Source of the DNA: Martinezella tropici
GTDB lineage: Bacteria > Pseudomonadota > Alphaproteobacteria > Rhizobiales > Rhizobiaceae
DNA: 64,000 bases
NCBI RefSeq assembly: GCF_003287875.1
Contig: NZ_QMKK01000046.1
Coordinates: forward strand, 1 to 64,000
Direction of reading: 5' to 3'
Shown here: in pieces, positions 18,540 to 27,149 of the stretch
Numbering within the stretch: the stretch's first letter is position 1
How the letters are laid out: each line of letters opens with the position of its first letter
Position numbers and translations under genes: made by a program
Notes under the pieces: model-generated
The model's input: the letters and a program-made list of their open reading frames with translations, nothing else
Told to the model about the DNA's origin: nothing
Databases searched by the model: none

Positions 18540-19403
18540 ATGGATATCTTCACGACCATGCAGGACGAGAGGGGCCGGCTTTCACAATCGGAAATCCGCA
18601 TTGCCGACATCGTTCTCAACGATTTCGAATTCGCCGTTAATGCGTCCATCATCGAGCTTGCGGGTAAGGCGGATGTCTCGCCGCCCACGGTGACGCGCTT
18701 CTGTCGTCGCCTCGGCTGCGAAAGCTTTTCCGATTTCAAGGTGCAGCTCGCGCGCACGGCCTATGTCGGCATGCGCTATCTGAAGCCCGAGCCGAAGAGC
18801 ATAGCGCCGGCCGACGTTGCCCAGGACATTATCACCAAGGCGCAGAATGCGCTTTTCCTGCTACATCGCGGCCTGGATGTCGCCGCTATCGAGCAGGCGG
18901 CGAACCGGCTTGCCGGTGCCGAGATGATTTACGCCTTCGGCTCAGGCGGTAATTCCTCGATGATCGCCAGCGAGCTGCAGAACAGACTGTTCCGCTTCGG
19001 CCTGCGGATTACTTCAAGTTCCGACCACAGCATGCAGCTGATGATGGCCGCCGCCGCCAAGCCGGCGGATGTGCTGATCGGTTCGTCCTTCTCCGGCCGT
19101 AATGCCGAGCTGGTGCGCGCCTTCACGCTGGCGCGCGAAGCCAAGGTGCCGACGATCGCGCTGACGCAGAGTGGCAGCCCGGTGGCGCATGCCGCCGATA
19201 TCACGCTGCCGGTCGACCTGCCGGAAGGCGACAACATCTATCGGCCGACATCGACGCGCATCGCCTATCTCGCGGTCGTCGATATTCTCGCCAGCCTGGT
19301 CGCCCATCGCATCCAGCCGCAGGCGACGGTGATATTGCGCCGTATCAAGCAACAGCTCGTGACCCATCGCGACGGCGACGATCGCCAGCTTCTCGGGGAC
19401 TAG
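18540..19403 (+). CDS. RpiR/MurR family transcriptional regulator
   Basis: A 287-residue regulator. The N-terminal RpiR helix-turn-helix covers about residues 1-77 (LSQSEIRIADIVLNDFEFAV, then SPPTVTRFCRRLGCESFSDF). A SIS sugar-phosphate-binding domain (about 115-260) has YAFGSGGNSSMIASELQNRL and VLIGSSFSGRNAELVRAF. Members sense phosphorylated sugars or aminosugars. The start at 18540 directly follows a purine-rich AAAGGGGGG, which decides it over an upstream frame opening. It is followed by an SDR (72 bases) and a GH20 hexosaminidase on the same strand, and is divergent from the M81 operon, so it probably controls this whole sugar locus. Confidence 0.92.
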   Translation: MDIFTTMQDERGRLSQSEIRIADIVLNDFEFAVNASIIELAGKADVSPPTVTRFCRRLGCESFSDFKVQLARTAYVGMRYLKPEPKSIAPADVAQDIITKAQNALFLLHRGLDVAAIEQAANRLAGAEMIYAFGSGGNSSMIASELQNRLFRFGLRITSSSDHSMQLMMAAAAKPADVLIGSSFSGRNAELVRAFTLAREAKVPTIALTQSGSPVAHAADITLPVDLPEGDNIYRPTSTRIAYLAVVDILASLVAHRIQPQATVILRRIKQQLVTHRDGDDRQLLGD

Positions 19404-19475
19404 CCCGTCTGGAGCTACCGACAAACAACAATAAGGAGCGGCAACGTCCGCTCGGGAACGCATTAGAGGAACCAT

Positions 19476-20252
19476 ATGAGCAGATCCGTTGCCATCGTCA
19501 CTGGGGCGGCCGGCGATATCGGTCGTGCCATCGCAAAACGCCTGGCGGATGACCATGATGTCATCCTGCTCGTCGATATAGACGAGGCGGCAGTGCAGAC
19601 GGCGGCGCTGGCCCTCGGCCCCGCGGAACGTTTCGTGCCGCTCAAGGCGGATATCACCAGCGACGGCGATGTTGCCGCCATGGCCGAGGCGGCATCGGGA
19701 TTGGGCGGATTGAGGACGCTGGTCAACAACGCCGGTGCCGCCCGCGCCGTCAGCCTTCACGATACGACGCCCGCCATATGGCGCGCCGACAATGCCCTCA
19801 ATCTCGAGGCGGCGTTCCTCTGCTTCCGAGCGGTCGAGGACATGCTGAAGGCGTCGAAAGGGTCGGTCATCAATATAGCCTCCGTCAACGGCATAGCCGT
19901 CTTCGGCCATCCGGCCTATAGCGCCGCCAAGGCCGGGCTTTTGCATTTCACCCGGCTGGTCGCGGTGGAATACGGCAAGTTCGGCATCCGTTCGAATGCG
20001 GTGGCGCCCGGCACCGTGCGCACCCAGGCTTGGGAAGTGCGCGCCGCCGCCAATCCGAATGTCTTCGAGGAGGCGAGGCGCTGGTATGCGCTGCAGCGAG
20101 TCGTCGATCCCGTCGATGTCGCCAATGCCGTCTCCTTCCTCGCAAGCCCGCTCGCCGCGGCGATCACGGGCGTCTGCCTGCCTGTCGATTGCGGCCTGAC
20201 GGCAGGGCAGGCGGAACTTGCCCACACCTTCTCACAGTCCGAACACTACTGA
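19476..20252 (+). CDS. Short-chain dehydrogenase/reductase
   Basis: A 258-residue classical SDR. The cofactor motif is VTGAAGDIGRAI, then LVDIDEAA (the acidic residue favours NAD), NNAGAA, catalytic Ser in INIASVNGIA, and the YSAAKAG catalytic Tyr/Lys pair. The C-terminal SPLAAAITGVCLPVDCGLTA is usual for the family. GAGGAA precedes the ATG. Situated between the RpiR regulator and the GH20 gene, 23 bases before the latter's start, it probably oxidises or reduces a sugar product of the pathway. The substrate cannot be told from sequence. Confidence 0.9.
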   Translation: MSRSVAIVTGAAGDIGRAIAKRLADDHDVILLVDIDEAAVQTAALALGPAERFVPLKADITSDGDVAAMAEAASGLGGLRTLVNNAGAARAVSLHDTTPAIWRADNALNLEAAFLCFRAVEDMLKASKGSVINIASVNGIAVFGHPAYSAAKAGLLHFTRLVAVEYGKFGIRSNAVAPGTVRTQAWEVRAAANPNVFEEARRWYALQRVVDPVDVANAVSFLASPLAAAITGVCLPVDCGLTAGQAELAHTFSQSEHY

Positions 20253-20275
20253 AGCTCTCTGCCAAGGGGAACATA

Positions 20276-22198
20276 ATGCAGCCGTCCTCCTCCTATCATT
20301 TCGAAAACACCTGGTCTCCCGAGGGCGGAAAGCACGGTCGGCTGACCCTGACGCTTTTCAATTTTTCGGATGCGCCTCTTTCGAATTTTCGCCTTGCCTA
20401 TACGACGCTGACGCGCCTCGTCGATCCGCAAGCCTGCGACAATGCCGTCTTCGTGCGCCGCAACGCCAATTTTCATGAGTTCGCGCCGCCGGCTGGCCTG
20501 TCCATCGCGCCCGGAGAGAGCTGGACATTCACCGTCTCGGCACTTCATAGGGTCGCGCGGCATTGCACCGACGGCGCGAAATCCGCCTATGTGACGCTGG
20601 CGGACGGCACCCATGTCACGGTCTTGACATCGGATCTCCTGCTGGCCGATCGCGCCAGCGAGCCGCCGCCGGTGCTGCTGCCGGAAGGCCGGCTGGAACT
20701 TCCCTTCGCCATCCAGCCCTGGCCGGCAAAGATCGATGTCAAGCCGGATCAAGATTTCCCTGTGGCACTCTATCCAGCGGAAGGCTCAGATGCTGCGAGT
20801 GTGAAGGCGCTCGCCACCGCGCAGGCGCTGTTCCGCCGTCTCTTTCCTTCCAATCACATCCCCTTCAGCCTCATTGCCGCGCCTGGGGGCCGGGCGCTGC
20901 GTTTCGTGGAGCGGCCGGCGCTCGCCCGCGAAGCCTATGAGCTTTCCTTCTCCGGCGATGAGGTCGTGCTTGCCTTCTCCGCCGCTGCGGGCCGTCTCTA
21001 TGGCCTGACGACGCTGGCGCAGCTTCTCGATGGCGCGCGGCGCGAGCCCGGCAAGTTCCGCTTCCCGGTTTCCGGCGTGATCGCCGACCGGCCGCGTTAC
21101 GGCTGGCGCGGCTGCCATCTCGATGTCTCCAGGCAATTTACCCCCAAGGCGGACGTCCTGCGCCTGCTCGACATTCTTGCCTGGCTGAAGCTCAATATCT
21201 TCCATTGGCACCTGACCGACGACGAGGCCTGGCGGCTCGAGATCCGCGCCTATCCGCAGCTGACCACCACGGGTGTGCTGCGCGGGCCGGACGAGCCGCT
21301 GTTGCCGCAGCTCGGCAATGCCGCCGAGCCGGTCGGCGGCTTCTATTCGCAGGATGACGTTCGCGAGATCGTCGCCCACGCCACAGTGCTCGGCATCGAG
21401 GTGATCCCCGAAATCGATATACCCGGCCATAGCACCGCCACCCTCATTGCCCTGCCTGACCTGACGGACGGGCAGGAGGCACCCGACAGCTATCACTCCG
21501 TTCAGGGCTTCCCAAACAATGCGCTTAATCCGGCGATCGAGCTCACCTATGAGTTCCTCGGCAAGGTCTTCGACGAAATGGTCGAGCTCTTCCCGTCCGA
21601 ATATATCCATATCGGCGGCGATGAGGTCGCCAACGGGTCCTGGCTCGCCTCGCCGCTCGCACGCGGGCTGATGGAGCAGGAAGGCATTTCGGGAACGTTT
21701 GGGCTGCAGTCCTATTTCCTGAAGCGCATCAAGGCCATGCTCGGCGAACGCGGCCGCAAGCTCGCCGGCTGGAACGAGGTCGCCCATGGCGGCGGTGTCG
21801 ATCCGGAAGGCTCCCTGCTGATGGCCTGGGAAAAGCCCGAGGTCGGCATCGAACTCGCACGCGAGGGCTATGAAGTCGTCATGACGCCGGGTCAGGCCTA
21901 TTATCTCGACATGGTGCAGGCCGATGCCTGGCAGGAGCCGGGTGCGAGCTGGGCAGGCACGGTGCCGCCCGCCCATACTTATGCCTATGAGGCAGAGGGT
22001 GAGTTCCCCGATGAGCTGAAGCATTTGATGAAGGGCGTGCAAGCCTGCATCTGGCAGGAGAATTTCATCTCCCGCGACTATTTCAACCGTCTGGTTTTCC
22101 CGCGCCTGCCGGCCATTGCCGAGGCGGCCTGGACGCCGAAGGCGCAGAAGGATTGGCTGCGCTTTGCCGCCATCGTCCCGCTGAGCCCGAAGCTTTAG
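20276..22198 (+). CDS. Beta-N-acetylhexosaminidase (GH20)
   Basis: A 640-residue enzyme. An N-terminal beta-sandwich region (about 1-150) and a GH20b-like domain (about 150-270) lead into the catalytic barrel, which starts near RYGWRGCHLDVSRQFTP. Key motifs are NIFHWHLTDDEAWRLEI, EVIPEIDIPGHS and HIGGDEV with the catalytic Asp-Glu pair D449-E450. GH20 enzymes release terminal GlcNAc or GalNAc by substrate-assisted catalysis. No signal peptide is visible at the chosen ATG (20276, after AAGGGG), so it probably acts in the cytoplasm on an imported oligosaccharide. A longer in-frame reading from 20030 would overlap the SDR gene and was rejected. A rho-independent terminator follows. Confidence 0.92.
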   Translation: MQPSSSYHFENTWSPEGGKHGRLTLTLFNFSDAPLSNFRLAYTTLTRLVDPQACDNAVFVRRNANFHEFAPPAGLSIAPGESWTFTVSALHRVARHCTDGAKSAYVTLADGTHVTVLTSDLLLADRASEPPPVLLPEGRLELPFAIQPWPAKIDVKPDQDFPVALYPAEGSDAASVKALATAQALFRRLFPSNHIPFSLIAAPGGRALRFVERPALAREAYELSFSGDEVVLAFSAAAGRLYGLTTLAQLLDGARREPGKFRFPVSGVIADRPRYGWRGCHLDVSRQFTPKADVLRLLDILAWLKLNIFHWHLTDDEAWRLEIRAYPQLTTTGVLRGPDEPLLPQLGNAAEPVGGFYSQDDVREIVAHATVLGIEVIPEIDIPGHSTATLIALPDLTDGQEAPDSYHSVQGFPNNALNPAIELTYEFLGKVFDEMVELFPSEYIHIGGDEVANGSWLASPLARGLMEQEGISGTFGLQSYFLKRIKAMLGERGRKLAGWNEVAHGGGVDPEGSLLMAWEKPEVGIELAREGYEVVMTPGQAYYLDMVQADAWQEPGASWAGTVPPAHTYAYEAEGEFPDELKHLMKGVQACIWQENFISRDYFNRLVFPRLPAIAEAAWTPKAQKDWLRFAAIVPLSPKL

Positions 22199-22229
22199 AA
22201 GGGCGCCCCGACCTTCGCTCACGCTTCAG

Positions 22230-22260
22230 GCCGCCGAGATGGATTTTCGGCGGCTTTTTC
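22230..22260 (+). terminator. Rho-independent terminator after the GH20 gene
   Basis: GCCGCCGA (22230-22237) pairs with TCGGCGGC (22247-22254) around a 9-base loop, followed by TTTTTC. It lies 31 bases after the hexosaminidase stop and marks the end of the rpiR-SDR-GH20 transcript. Confidence 0.85.
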
Positions 22261-22322
22261 GTGGGCTGGCTGCTATCAAGGCAACGGTCGACAGGATTGC
22301 GCGGTCATCGCGCAGGAGCGTT

Positions 22323-22505
22323 TTACCCCGCGCGCAGGGTCGCCATATCGGTCGGGAAGAAACCCGCCCACGCCATCACTGTCATGGCGGTGATGATGAG
22401 CAGATACCACATGGCGACATAATCCCCGACCAGCCGCCGGTTTAACGCGGCAAAGAGAAGAGCGACGCTGAAGGCAAGCCAGAGCAGATTGCAGACGTGG
22501 TTCAT
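22323..22505 (-). CDS. Small two-helix membrane protein, unknown function
   Basis: A 60-residue protein, almost entirely two membrane helices (LLWLAFSVALLFAALN and VAMWYLLIITAMTVMAWAGF), with the positive charges NRRLVGD between them. AAGGGGAAC lies 9 bases before the ATG, supporting translation. I recognise no family. It starts a small set of tiny membrane proteins in 22323-23331. The 287 bases upstream (22506-22792) hold no other gene I can support. Confidence 0.55.
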   Translation of the reverse strand: MNHVCNLLWLAFSVALLFAALNRRLVGDYVAMWYLLIITAMTVMAWAGFFPTDMATLRAG

Positions 22506-22792
22506 TTTGTTGTTCCCCTTATTCGTCTTACCTCCCTGCTTCAGAAGCTAGCCAGTCGGGAACGCGCGAGCTAGCGCTGTAGCGGGATGGAGGTTTGCGC
22601 TGAGCGCGAAGCGCGGATGGAGCGATCGGCGCTTGAGGCATGGGAAAGAAGTACCCGGCAGGCGAGTCGCGTCCTGCATCGGGCCTGAGCCGATGCTGCT
22701 GCAGGAGAATCTCAACGGCGCGCCCACAGCTCAGGAACATCTCGCCACCGCTCCCGTTATCGCCTCATGGCGTCAGGAGAGGAGTTGATTTC

Positions 22793-22873
22793 ATGGATTA
22801 TTATACGACGATCGCCGCATGCGTCGGCACCGGATCGTTTCTGATCGCAGTATTGATAGCGCTCAACGGTTGA
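22793..22873 (+). CDS. 26-residue single-helix membrane peptide
   Basis: ATG at 22793 follows AGGAGAGGAG, a very strong ribosome binding site, and opens a 26-residue frame: MDYYTTIAACVGTGSFLIAV then LIALNG. It is one membrane helix with an acidic/aromatic N terminus. The next gene follows after 12 bases with its own GAGGAGG. The size is far below what gene finders report. The strong ribosome binding site and tight linkage to the DUF982 gene are the evidence. Confidence 0.5.
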   Translation: MDYYTTIAACVGTGSFLIAVLIALNG

Positions 22874-22885
22874 GGAGGCGTGACG

Positions 22886-23152
22886 ATGGAATATGGTGAT
22901 TGGAACAACCCCGTCATAGTCGACCTCGGCGGTGCCGGTCGCTATGCGATCATAACCAACGCGCTCGATGCGGCCAACTGCATGAGCGACGAGTGGCCGG
23001 TAAGCGGCGGACCTGCCGTGGACGAGGCCGTTCTGGTATGTCTCGATGCGGTGCTCGGCAAGGCCTCGGCCGAGCAATCCCGGAGGGCTTTCCTGGAAGC
23101 GGCAGAAGAGGCAGGGCTTGATGTCAGACCGGACACCGAAAGCCTTCACTAG
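22886..23152 (+). CDS. DUF982 family protein
   Basis: An 88-residue soluble protein. ITNALDAANCMSDEWPV, GPAVDEAVLVCLDAVLGKAS and the ending RRAFLEAAEEAGLDV match the DUF982 pattern as I know it: a small family found mainly in Rhizobiales, often in many copies per genome, with no known function. GAGGAGG sits 7 bases before the ATG; a GTG at 22880 is also possible. It is 12 bases downstream of the 26-residue membrane peptide and probably co-transcribed with it. Confidence 0.75.
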   Translation: MEYGDWNNPVIVDLGGAGRYAIITNALDAANCMSDEWPVSGGPAVDEAVLVCLDAVLGKASAEQSRRAFLEAAEEAGLDVRPDTESLH

Positions 23153-23202
23153 CGTAATATGAAGCACCCTGATGAAGGACGTGGCGCCTGAATCTGAAGC
23201 GC

Positions 23203-23331
23203 TTAGATCATCCAGAAGATCAGGCTGAGGATCACGATAACGGCGAGGATGAAACCCATCATCCTCCCGAGCCCTTCATTGACGTTACCATTGCCGACGA
23301 TCAGATCGTACCAGTCGCTCTTATGGTCCAT
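23203..23331 (-). CDS. 42-residue single-helix membrane protein, unknown
   Basis: The minus-strand frame from ATG 23331 to TAA 23203 encodes MDHKSDWYDLIVGNGNVNEG then LGRMMGFILAVIVILSLIFW and MI. It is a short soluble, acidic N terminus followed by one strong membrane helix. GAGGG lies 8 bases before the start. I know no family name. It converges on the DUF982 gene. The 206 bases upstream, to 23537, contain no other gene I can support. Confidence 0.5.
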   Translation of the reverse strand: MDHKSDWYDLIVGNGNVNEGLGRMMGFILAVIVILSLIFWMI

Positions 23332-23537
23332 CGAAAATCCCTCAAGGTTTCCCCCATTAGGTCGACCTCTTCTCCGGCAGTCAATGATTTAAAGATTAGG
23401 CTGAAAGGCTGGCCGTGGACGCGCATGCGATACACGAGGGAGCCACCCGCAAGCCAAAGCCGGAAGTGACGATAACAACAAATTGGTAATACAACCTATG
23501 ATAATGATTTGCTGTTTGAATCAGAAAGTTTGATTTG

Positions 23538-24539
23538 ATGTCTGGTCAATCTATTTCTATTGCGTTGATGGCACAAAACGGTGCAAGCCGATGCTGGATC
23601 ATTCTCTTTAGCTTCTGCTCTTTGTATGTCGGGCTCGCGGCGATTGCCTGGCCCTCCCGCTATTTCACTTTGTTGGGCATCTACGCGCAGACATTCCTTA
23701 CCGGTATCCCGATGATTCTGTTCGCTGGCCTCATTGCCGGTGGCGTCTTGGCGGACAAGACGGCCCCGTTGCGGGGCGCGGTGCGCATTCTTCGAAACCG
23801 CGGGCCGCAGATGACGGCTGTCGTCCTGGGTTTCCTGCTGTTCCTTACGGCTTTCACCACCTTCAAGATCGCGATCCCTGAAATCAGGCCTTTCTATGCC
23901 GATCCCCTGCTTGCCAATATCGATCGAGTGATCTTTGGCACTGATGCCTGGCTCCCCAGCCACATGATGGTCAACAGGCAGATGCTTCCTGTTCTGGCGT
24001 TCCAATATGAAGTCACTTGGAAGGTGATGTGGTTCGCCATGTTCGTCTTCATCGGCCTTTGGCCGGATCGGACGCGCGGTGCCAGATACCTGCTCGCCCA
24101 CGCTCTGACACTGATCATTTGCGGGACAGTCCTCGCGACGGCCCTGTCGTCAGTCGGCCCGATCTTCTATGACCGGATCTATGGCGGCGATCGTTTCGCT
24201 GATCTCGCCAAGATCTTGCAGGGTCAAGGCGATGCCATGGATACCTGGCGGACCTCAAACTACTTGTTCCTGGCATATCAGAGCGGGCAGCCTTATCTCG
24301 GTAGCGGCATCAGCGCCATGCCAAGCATTCATGTGGCGGTTGCCGCACTGAATGCCTTCTTCCTGACGAGCCTGAACCGCTGGCTGGGCATCATTGCATG
24401 GAGTTTCTTTGCCGTAATCGCTTTCATGTCGGTCTACACCGGCTGGCATTACGTCTCGGATGGCGTTTTGTCGGTCATAGTGGTTAGCATGATTTGGTAC
24501 GGCATAGGCAAAGTGTCGAGATCTGACGCTGACGGTTGA
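23538..24539 (+). CDS. PAP2-like membrane phosphatase/inositolphosphotransferase-type protein
   Basis: A 333-residue polytopic membrane protein with about six to seven helices. The C-terminal half carries the phosphatidic-acid phosphatase signature in its Aur1/Ipt1-like form: SGISAMPSIHVAVAALNAFF, then SVYTGWHYVSDGVLSV, with both catalytic histidines and the Asp. Such proteins remove or transfer phosphate head groups on lipids or undecaprenyl carriers. The ATG is at 23538, with no clear ribosome binding site. Base composition looks less GC-rich than its neighbours (upstream AATTGGTAATACAACC) and it lies near a tRNA gene, so acquisition by transfer is possible but unproven. Confidence 0.78.
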   Translation: MSGQSISIALMAQNGASRCWIILFSFCSLYVGLAAIAWPSRYFTLLGIYAQTFLTGIPMILFAGLIAGGVLADKTAPLRGAVRILRNRGPQMTAVVLGFLLFLTAFTTFKIAIPEIRPFYADPLLANIDRVIFGTDAWLPSHMMVNRQMLPVLAFQYEVTWKVMWFAMFVFIGLWPDRTRGARYLLAHALTLIICGTVLATALSSVGPIFYDRIYGGDRFADLAKILQGQGDAMDTWRTSNYLFLAYQSGQPYLGSGISAMPSIHVAVAALNAFFLTSLNRWLGIIAWSFFAVIAFMSVYTGWHYVSDGVLSVIVVSMIWYGIGKVSRSDADG

Positions 24540-24870
24540 GCGACATGGTGAGCTGATTTTCAGCCACTCGCGGAAGGTACAGGTTTTCTGTTTCTCGTGG
24601 CGCTCGTCGTCATGGCGCCAATTCTCCGCGTCCGAGGGCTTCACCGGCAGATAGAGGCCGATTGAATTGGCAAGCCTGCAGCTCTTTTCACGCATCCTCG
24701 CTAAAGCGACGGGATCCGAGGCACGGCCGGGAATTTGACGGTGAATTCAGACGGTATTCGGAGCTGTGGGTTGGCAGTGATTGCAATCCGTCCCGAAGAA
24801 ACAGATTGACACAACCTCATACAGATTTCCGATTTTGCGGGAGATCTCAATGAGTTCATCATACGGATTC
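24540..24870. other. Intergenic stretch without a supported gene
   Basis: About 330 bases between the PAP2-like gene and the tRNA-Leu terminator. A minus-strand frame crosses it (residues such as ANSIGLYLPVKPSDAENWRH) and then runs antisense through the PAP2-like gene, so it is not credible as a full gene; the first 50 residues could be a gene remnant. No repeats or promoters stand out. Confidence 0.4.
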
Positions 24871-24890
24871 AAAAAAATCCGCATCGGATA
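24871..24890 (-). terminator. Terminator of tRNA-Leu
   Basis: Read on the minus strand, downstream of the tRNA's CCA, a short hairpin TCCG-ATG-CGGA is followed by TTTTTTT (24871-24877 on plus as A). An alternative stem ATCGG/CCGAT lies just before it. It is close enough (about 20 bases) to end the tRNA transcript. Confidence 0.65.
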
Positions 24891-24910
24891 AAACCGATTG
24901 AAAAATGGAA

Positions 24911-24995
24911 TGGTGCCCAGAAGAGGACTCGAACCTCCACGCCTCGCGGCACAGGTACCTGAAACCTGCGCGTCTACCAATTCCGCCATCTGGGC
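24911..24995 (-). tRNA. tRNA-Leu (anticodon CAG)
   Basis: Read on the minus strand the gene begins GCCCAGATGGCGGAATTGGT and ends TCTGGGCACCA. The 7-bp acceptor stem pairs GCCCAGA with TCTGGGC and the CCA is encoded. The anticodon stem CAGGT/ACCTG encloses the loop TTCAGGT, giving anticodon CAG, which reads CUG codons. The T arm includes GGTTCGAGTCC, and a long variable arm (GCCGCGAGGCG region) identifies a class II tRNA. The total is 85 bases with CCA. A promoter lies upstream and a terminator downstream. Confidence 0.95.
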
Positions 24996-25005
24996 GACGG
25001 ACACG

Positions 25006-25034
25006 CATGTAAGGGGGTGGCCGTCCGGTGTCAA
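25006..25034 (-). promoter_or_regulatory. Sigma-70-type promoter of tRNA-Leu
   Basis: On the minus strand TTGACA (25029-25034) and TACATG (25006-25011) are separated by 17 bases. The -10 box ends 10 bases before the first tRNA base, an ideal distance. The -35 is a perfect consensus and the -10 matches in part. Confidence 0.7.
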
Positions 25035-25087
25035 CAGGGTTTTTGAAGTTTTAGTGTCAATCGCGAAAAAAGCGGCTGAAGCCCGGG

Positions 25088-26518
25088 TCAAACCCGGGCT
25101 GCAGCCCATGCGCTGATGAGGCCAAGTCCCTGTTCCAGCAGGGCCTTTGCCTCGCTTTCGGTCGAAGCTTCCACATAGCAGCGCATTTCCGGCGCATTGC
25201 CGGAAGGGCGGAAATGGATGATTCGGTTATCCACAAGCGTGACCCTGAGTCCGTCGATGTCGCTCTTGGACGCGACGGTCGCGATCGGTTTCAGGAAATC
25301 CGCGAGATTGGCGTCGGAAGCACGCAGATAGGCCATCAGCGCCGCGCTGGTCTCGACCGGAAAATTCTCCAGGCGGTCGGCGGCGGCAAAGGGCAGGCGG
25401 TAGCTGCCGGCAACCGCCGAAAGCGGCTCGCGCGCCTTTGCGGCGGCATAAAGCGTCGCGAGGATCGGCAGGAAGCTGTCGCGAGTCGGCAGCGGTTCGA
25501 AGGGTTTGCCTTCGACGCTGAAGCGGCTGGCCGTCAGCGTGCCGCCATTGGCCTCGAAGCCCATGACATTGGCCTTGCCGGCCGCAACGGCCTCGTCCAT
25601 GCCGGCGATCACATAGGGCGAGCCGACGCGGGTGCGGATAACGGAGTAGGAGCCGGCCGATTCGATGCCAGAATTGGACGTAACCGGGGTGACCACCACC
25701 TGCGCGCCGAGGAAGTTTGCGGCGATGAGGCCGAGCAGATCGCCGCGCAGCGGCTCGCCGGTCTCATCCGCCACCAGCGGCCGGTCGCCGTCACCATCGG
25801 CTGAGACGATGGCATCCAGCCCTTGTTCCGGTGCCCAGCCTTTCATGAGGCGGATCGTTTCGGGCGAGACCGCTTCGGTATCCACCGGAATGAAGCTCTC
25901 CGAGCGGCCGAGCGGCACGACGCGGGCGCCATAATGCGAAAGCACCTCACCGAAAAGATCGCGCGCCACCGTGCTGTGCTGATAGACGCCGACGGTAAGT
26001 CCGGCGAGGCTGCCTGACGGCAGCAGGCTCTTATTGCGCTCCAGGAACAGTACGGCGGTCTCCGCCGTGCGATTTTCCGCCGTGGCTGGCGTTTCGTCGA
26101 GAACGGAATCGCCGATCGCAAGCGCCTCCTCGCTGATCGCCACTTCGTCGCGCTTGTCGATCTCGCCGTCCGGCCGGTAGAATTTGATGCCGTTGCGGTC
26201 GGCCGGGATATGCGAACCAGTGATCATCAGCGAGGCCCCCTTCAGCTGAAGCCCGTAAAGCGCCAATGCCGGCGTTGGCAAGGTGCCGCAGTCGATGGGC
26301 GTCAGGCCCGCCCTCTTCAGCGCGCCGATGCAGGTGGCGGAGATTGCCGGGCTCGATTCGCGGAAATCACGGCCGACGAGGACGAGATCGCCCGATTTGG
26401 CATGGCCGCTCTTCAGCAGATAGCGGGCAAAGGCGGTGGCATAGAGAGCGGATGCCCGTCCGATGAGGTCTGCGGATAGGCCGCGAAGGCCGCTGGTGCC
26501 GAATTTCAAGCTGCTCAC
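25088..26518 (-). CDS. Phosphomannomutase/phosphoglucomutase (alpha-D-phosphohexomutase)
   Basis: A 476-residue enzyme of the alpha-D-phosphohexomutase superfamily. LKFGTSGLRG opens domain 1. The phosphoserine loop is MITGSHIPADRNGIKFY (S102; usual TASHNP is varied), the metal loop is SADGDGDRPLV, the sugar loop GFEANGGTL, and the phosphate-binding segment IHFRPSGNAPEMRCYVEA. It interconverts hexose 1- and 6-phosphates, supplying GDP-mannose or UDP-glucose for surface glycans. The GTG at 26518 is chosen because AGGGAG lies 6-7 bases upstream. It stands alone, upstream of tRNA-Leu on the same strand. Confidence 0.88.
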   Translation of the reverse strand: MSSLKFGTSGLRGLSADLIGRASALYATAFARYLLKSGHAKSGDLVLVGRDFRESSPAISATCIGALKRAGLTPIDCGTLPTPALALYGLQLKGASLMITGSHIPADRNGIKFYRPDGEIDKRDEVAISEEALAIGDSVLDETPATAENRTAETAVLFLERNKSLLPSGSLAGLTVGVYQHSTVARDLFGEVLSHYGARVVPLGRSESFIPVDTEAVSPETIRLMKGWAPEQGLDAIVSADGDGDRPLVADETGEPLRGDLLGLIAANFLGAQVVVTPVTSNSGIESAGSYSVIRTRVGSPYVIAGMDEAVAAGKANVMGFEANGGTLTASRFSVEGKPFEPLPTRDSFLPILATLYAAAKAREPLSAVAGSYRLPFAAADRLENFPVETSAALMAYLRASDANLADFLKPIATVASKSDIDGLRVTLVDNRIIHFRPSGNAPEMRCYVEASTESEAKALLEQGLGLISAWAAARV

Positions 26519-26699
26519 AGGCAATCTCCCTAGCAATGATCGGGCTGTTATGGAGCAAGCGGCGTCGGCGATCAACTGATTGCGAGCAGTTGGCCGCGAG
26601 AGGCGGTAGCACTGGTTTTACCTTGCCTGCGACCCCAGATAGGTTAACGGCTGCCGCGAAAAGCATGCGGTTTCGCCGCGGAGCGGATAGGAGTTTATC

Positions 26700-27128
26700 A
26701 TGACTGTTTGCGGCAGGATCGCGCTCGGATATGTTCTTGCACTCGCCGTGCTGGCGCAGGCGGATTTTGCGGCTGCCGCTTCGAATTCCCCGAAGATCGT
26801 CATTCCGCCGCGCAGCACGAATTCCGTCATCTGCGATTCCCGGGGCTGCTTCGGCTTCGGGGAGCGGCAGTTTTACACGCGCCCCGGCCAGCCGCTGCCG
26901 ATTACGCCGCCCTATACCGGCGGGGTCAACCGCTACGACGCTCCGCGAGTTCAGATTCCGCCGCGTGAAACCTATACGCCGCCGAGGACGGTCTATCCTT
27001 CGCCGGCCCAGCAGCGCACGCGGCATCAGACATGGTGCGCCGAACGCTACCGGACGTACAATCCCGGCACCAACCTCTATTCCACGATCAATCGCGGCTT
27101 CCAGCCGTGCCGCGCGCCCTTCGACTGA
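26700..27128 (+). CDS. Secreted BA14K-like small protein
   Basis: A 142-residue exported protein. The signal peptide is residues 1-26 (IALGYVLALAVLAQADFAAA). A Pro-rich middle follows (IPPRSTNSVICDSRGCFGFG, then repeated PPxxT/Y patterns). The C-terminal HQTWCAERYRTYNPGTNLYS and GFQPCRAPF resemble the BA14K domain, a small immunogenic/lectin-like domain known from Brucella and common in Rhizobiales. TAGGAG precedes the ATG. Four cysteines suggest two disulfides in the periplasm. It is a single gene with no operon partner. Confidence 0.75.
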   Translation: MTVCGRIALGYVLALAVLAQADFAAAASNSPKIVIPPRSTNSVICDSRGCFGFGERQFYTRPGQPLPITPPYTGGVNRYDAPRVQIPPRETYTPPRTVYPSPAQQRTRHQTWCAERYRTYNPGTNLYSTINRGFQPCRAPFD

Positions 27129-27149
27129 CAGCTCGGCGGCGAAATCGGC

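Noticed and set aside
20030..20275. N-terminal extension of the GH20 gene
   Set aside because: It overlaps the SDR gene; AAGGGG before the ATG at 20276 fits the real start.
24255..24695. A 146-codon minus-strand frame next to tRNA-Leu
   Set aside because: Most of it is antisense to the PAP2-like gene. Only the first 50 residues are in free sequence; a remnant is possible, but I cannot name it.
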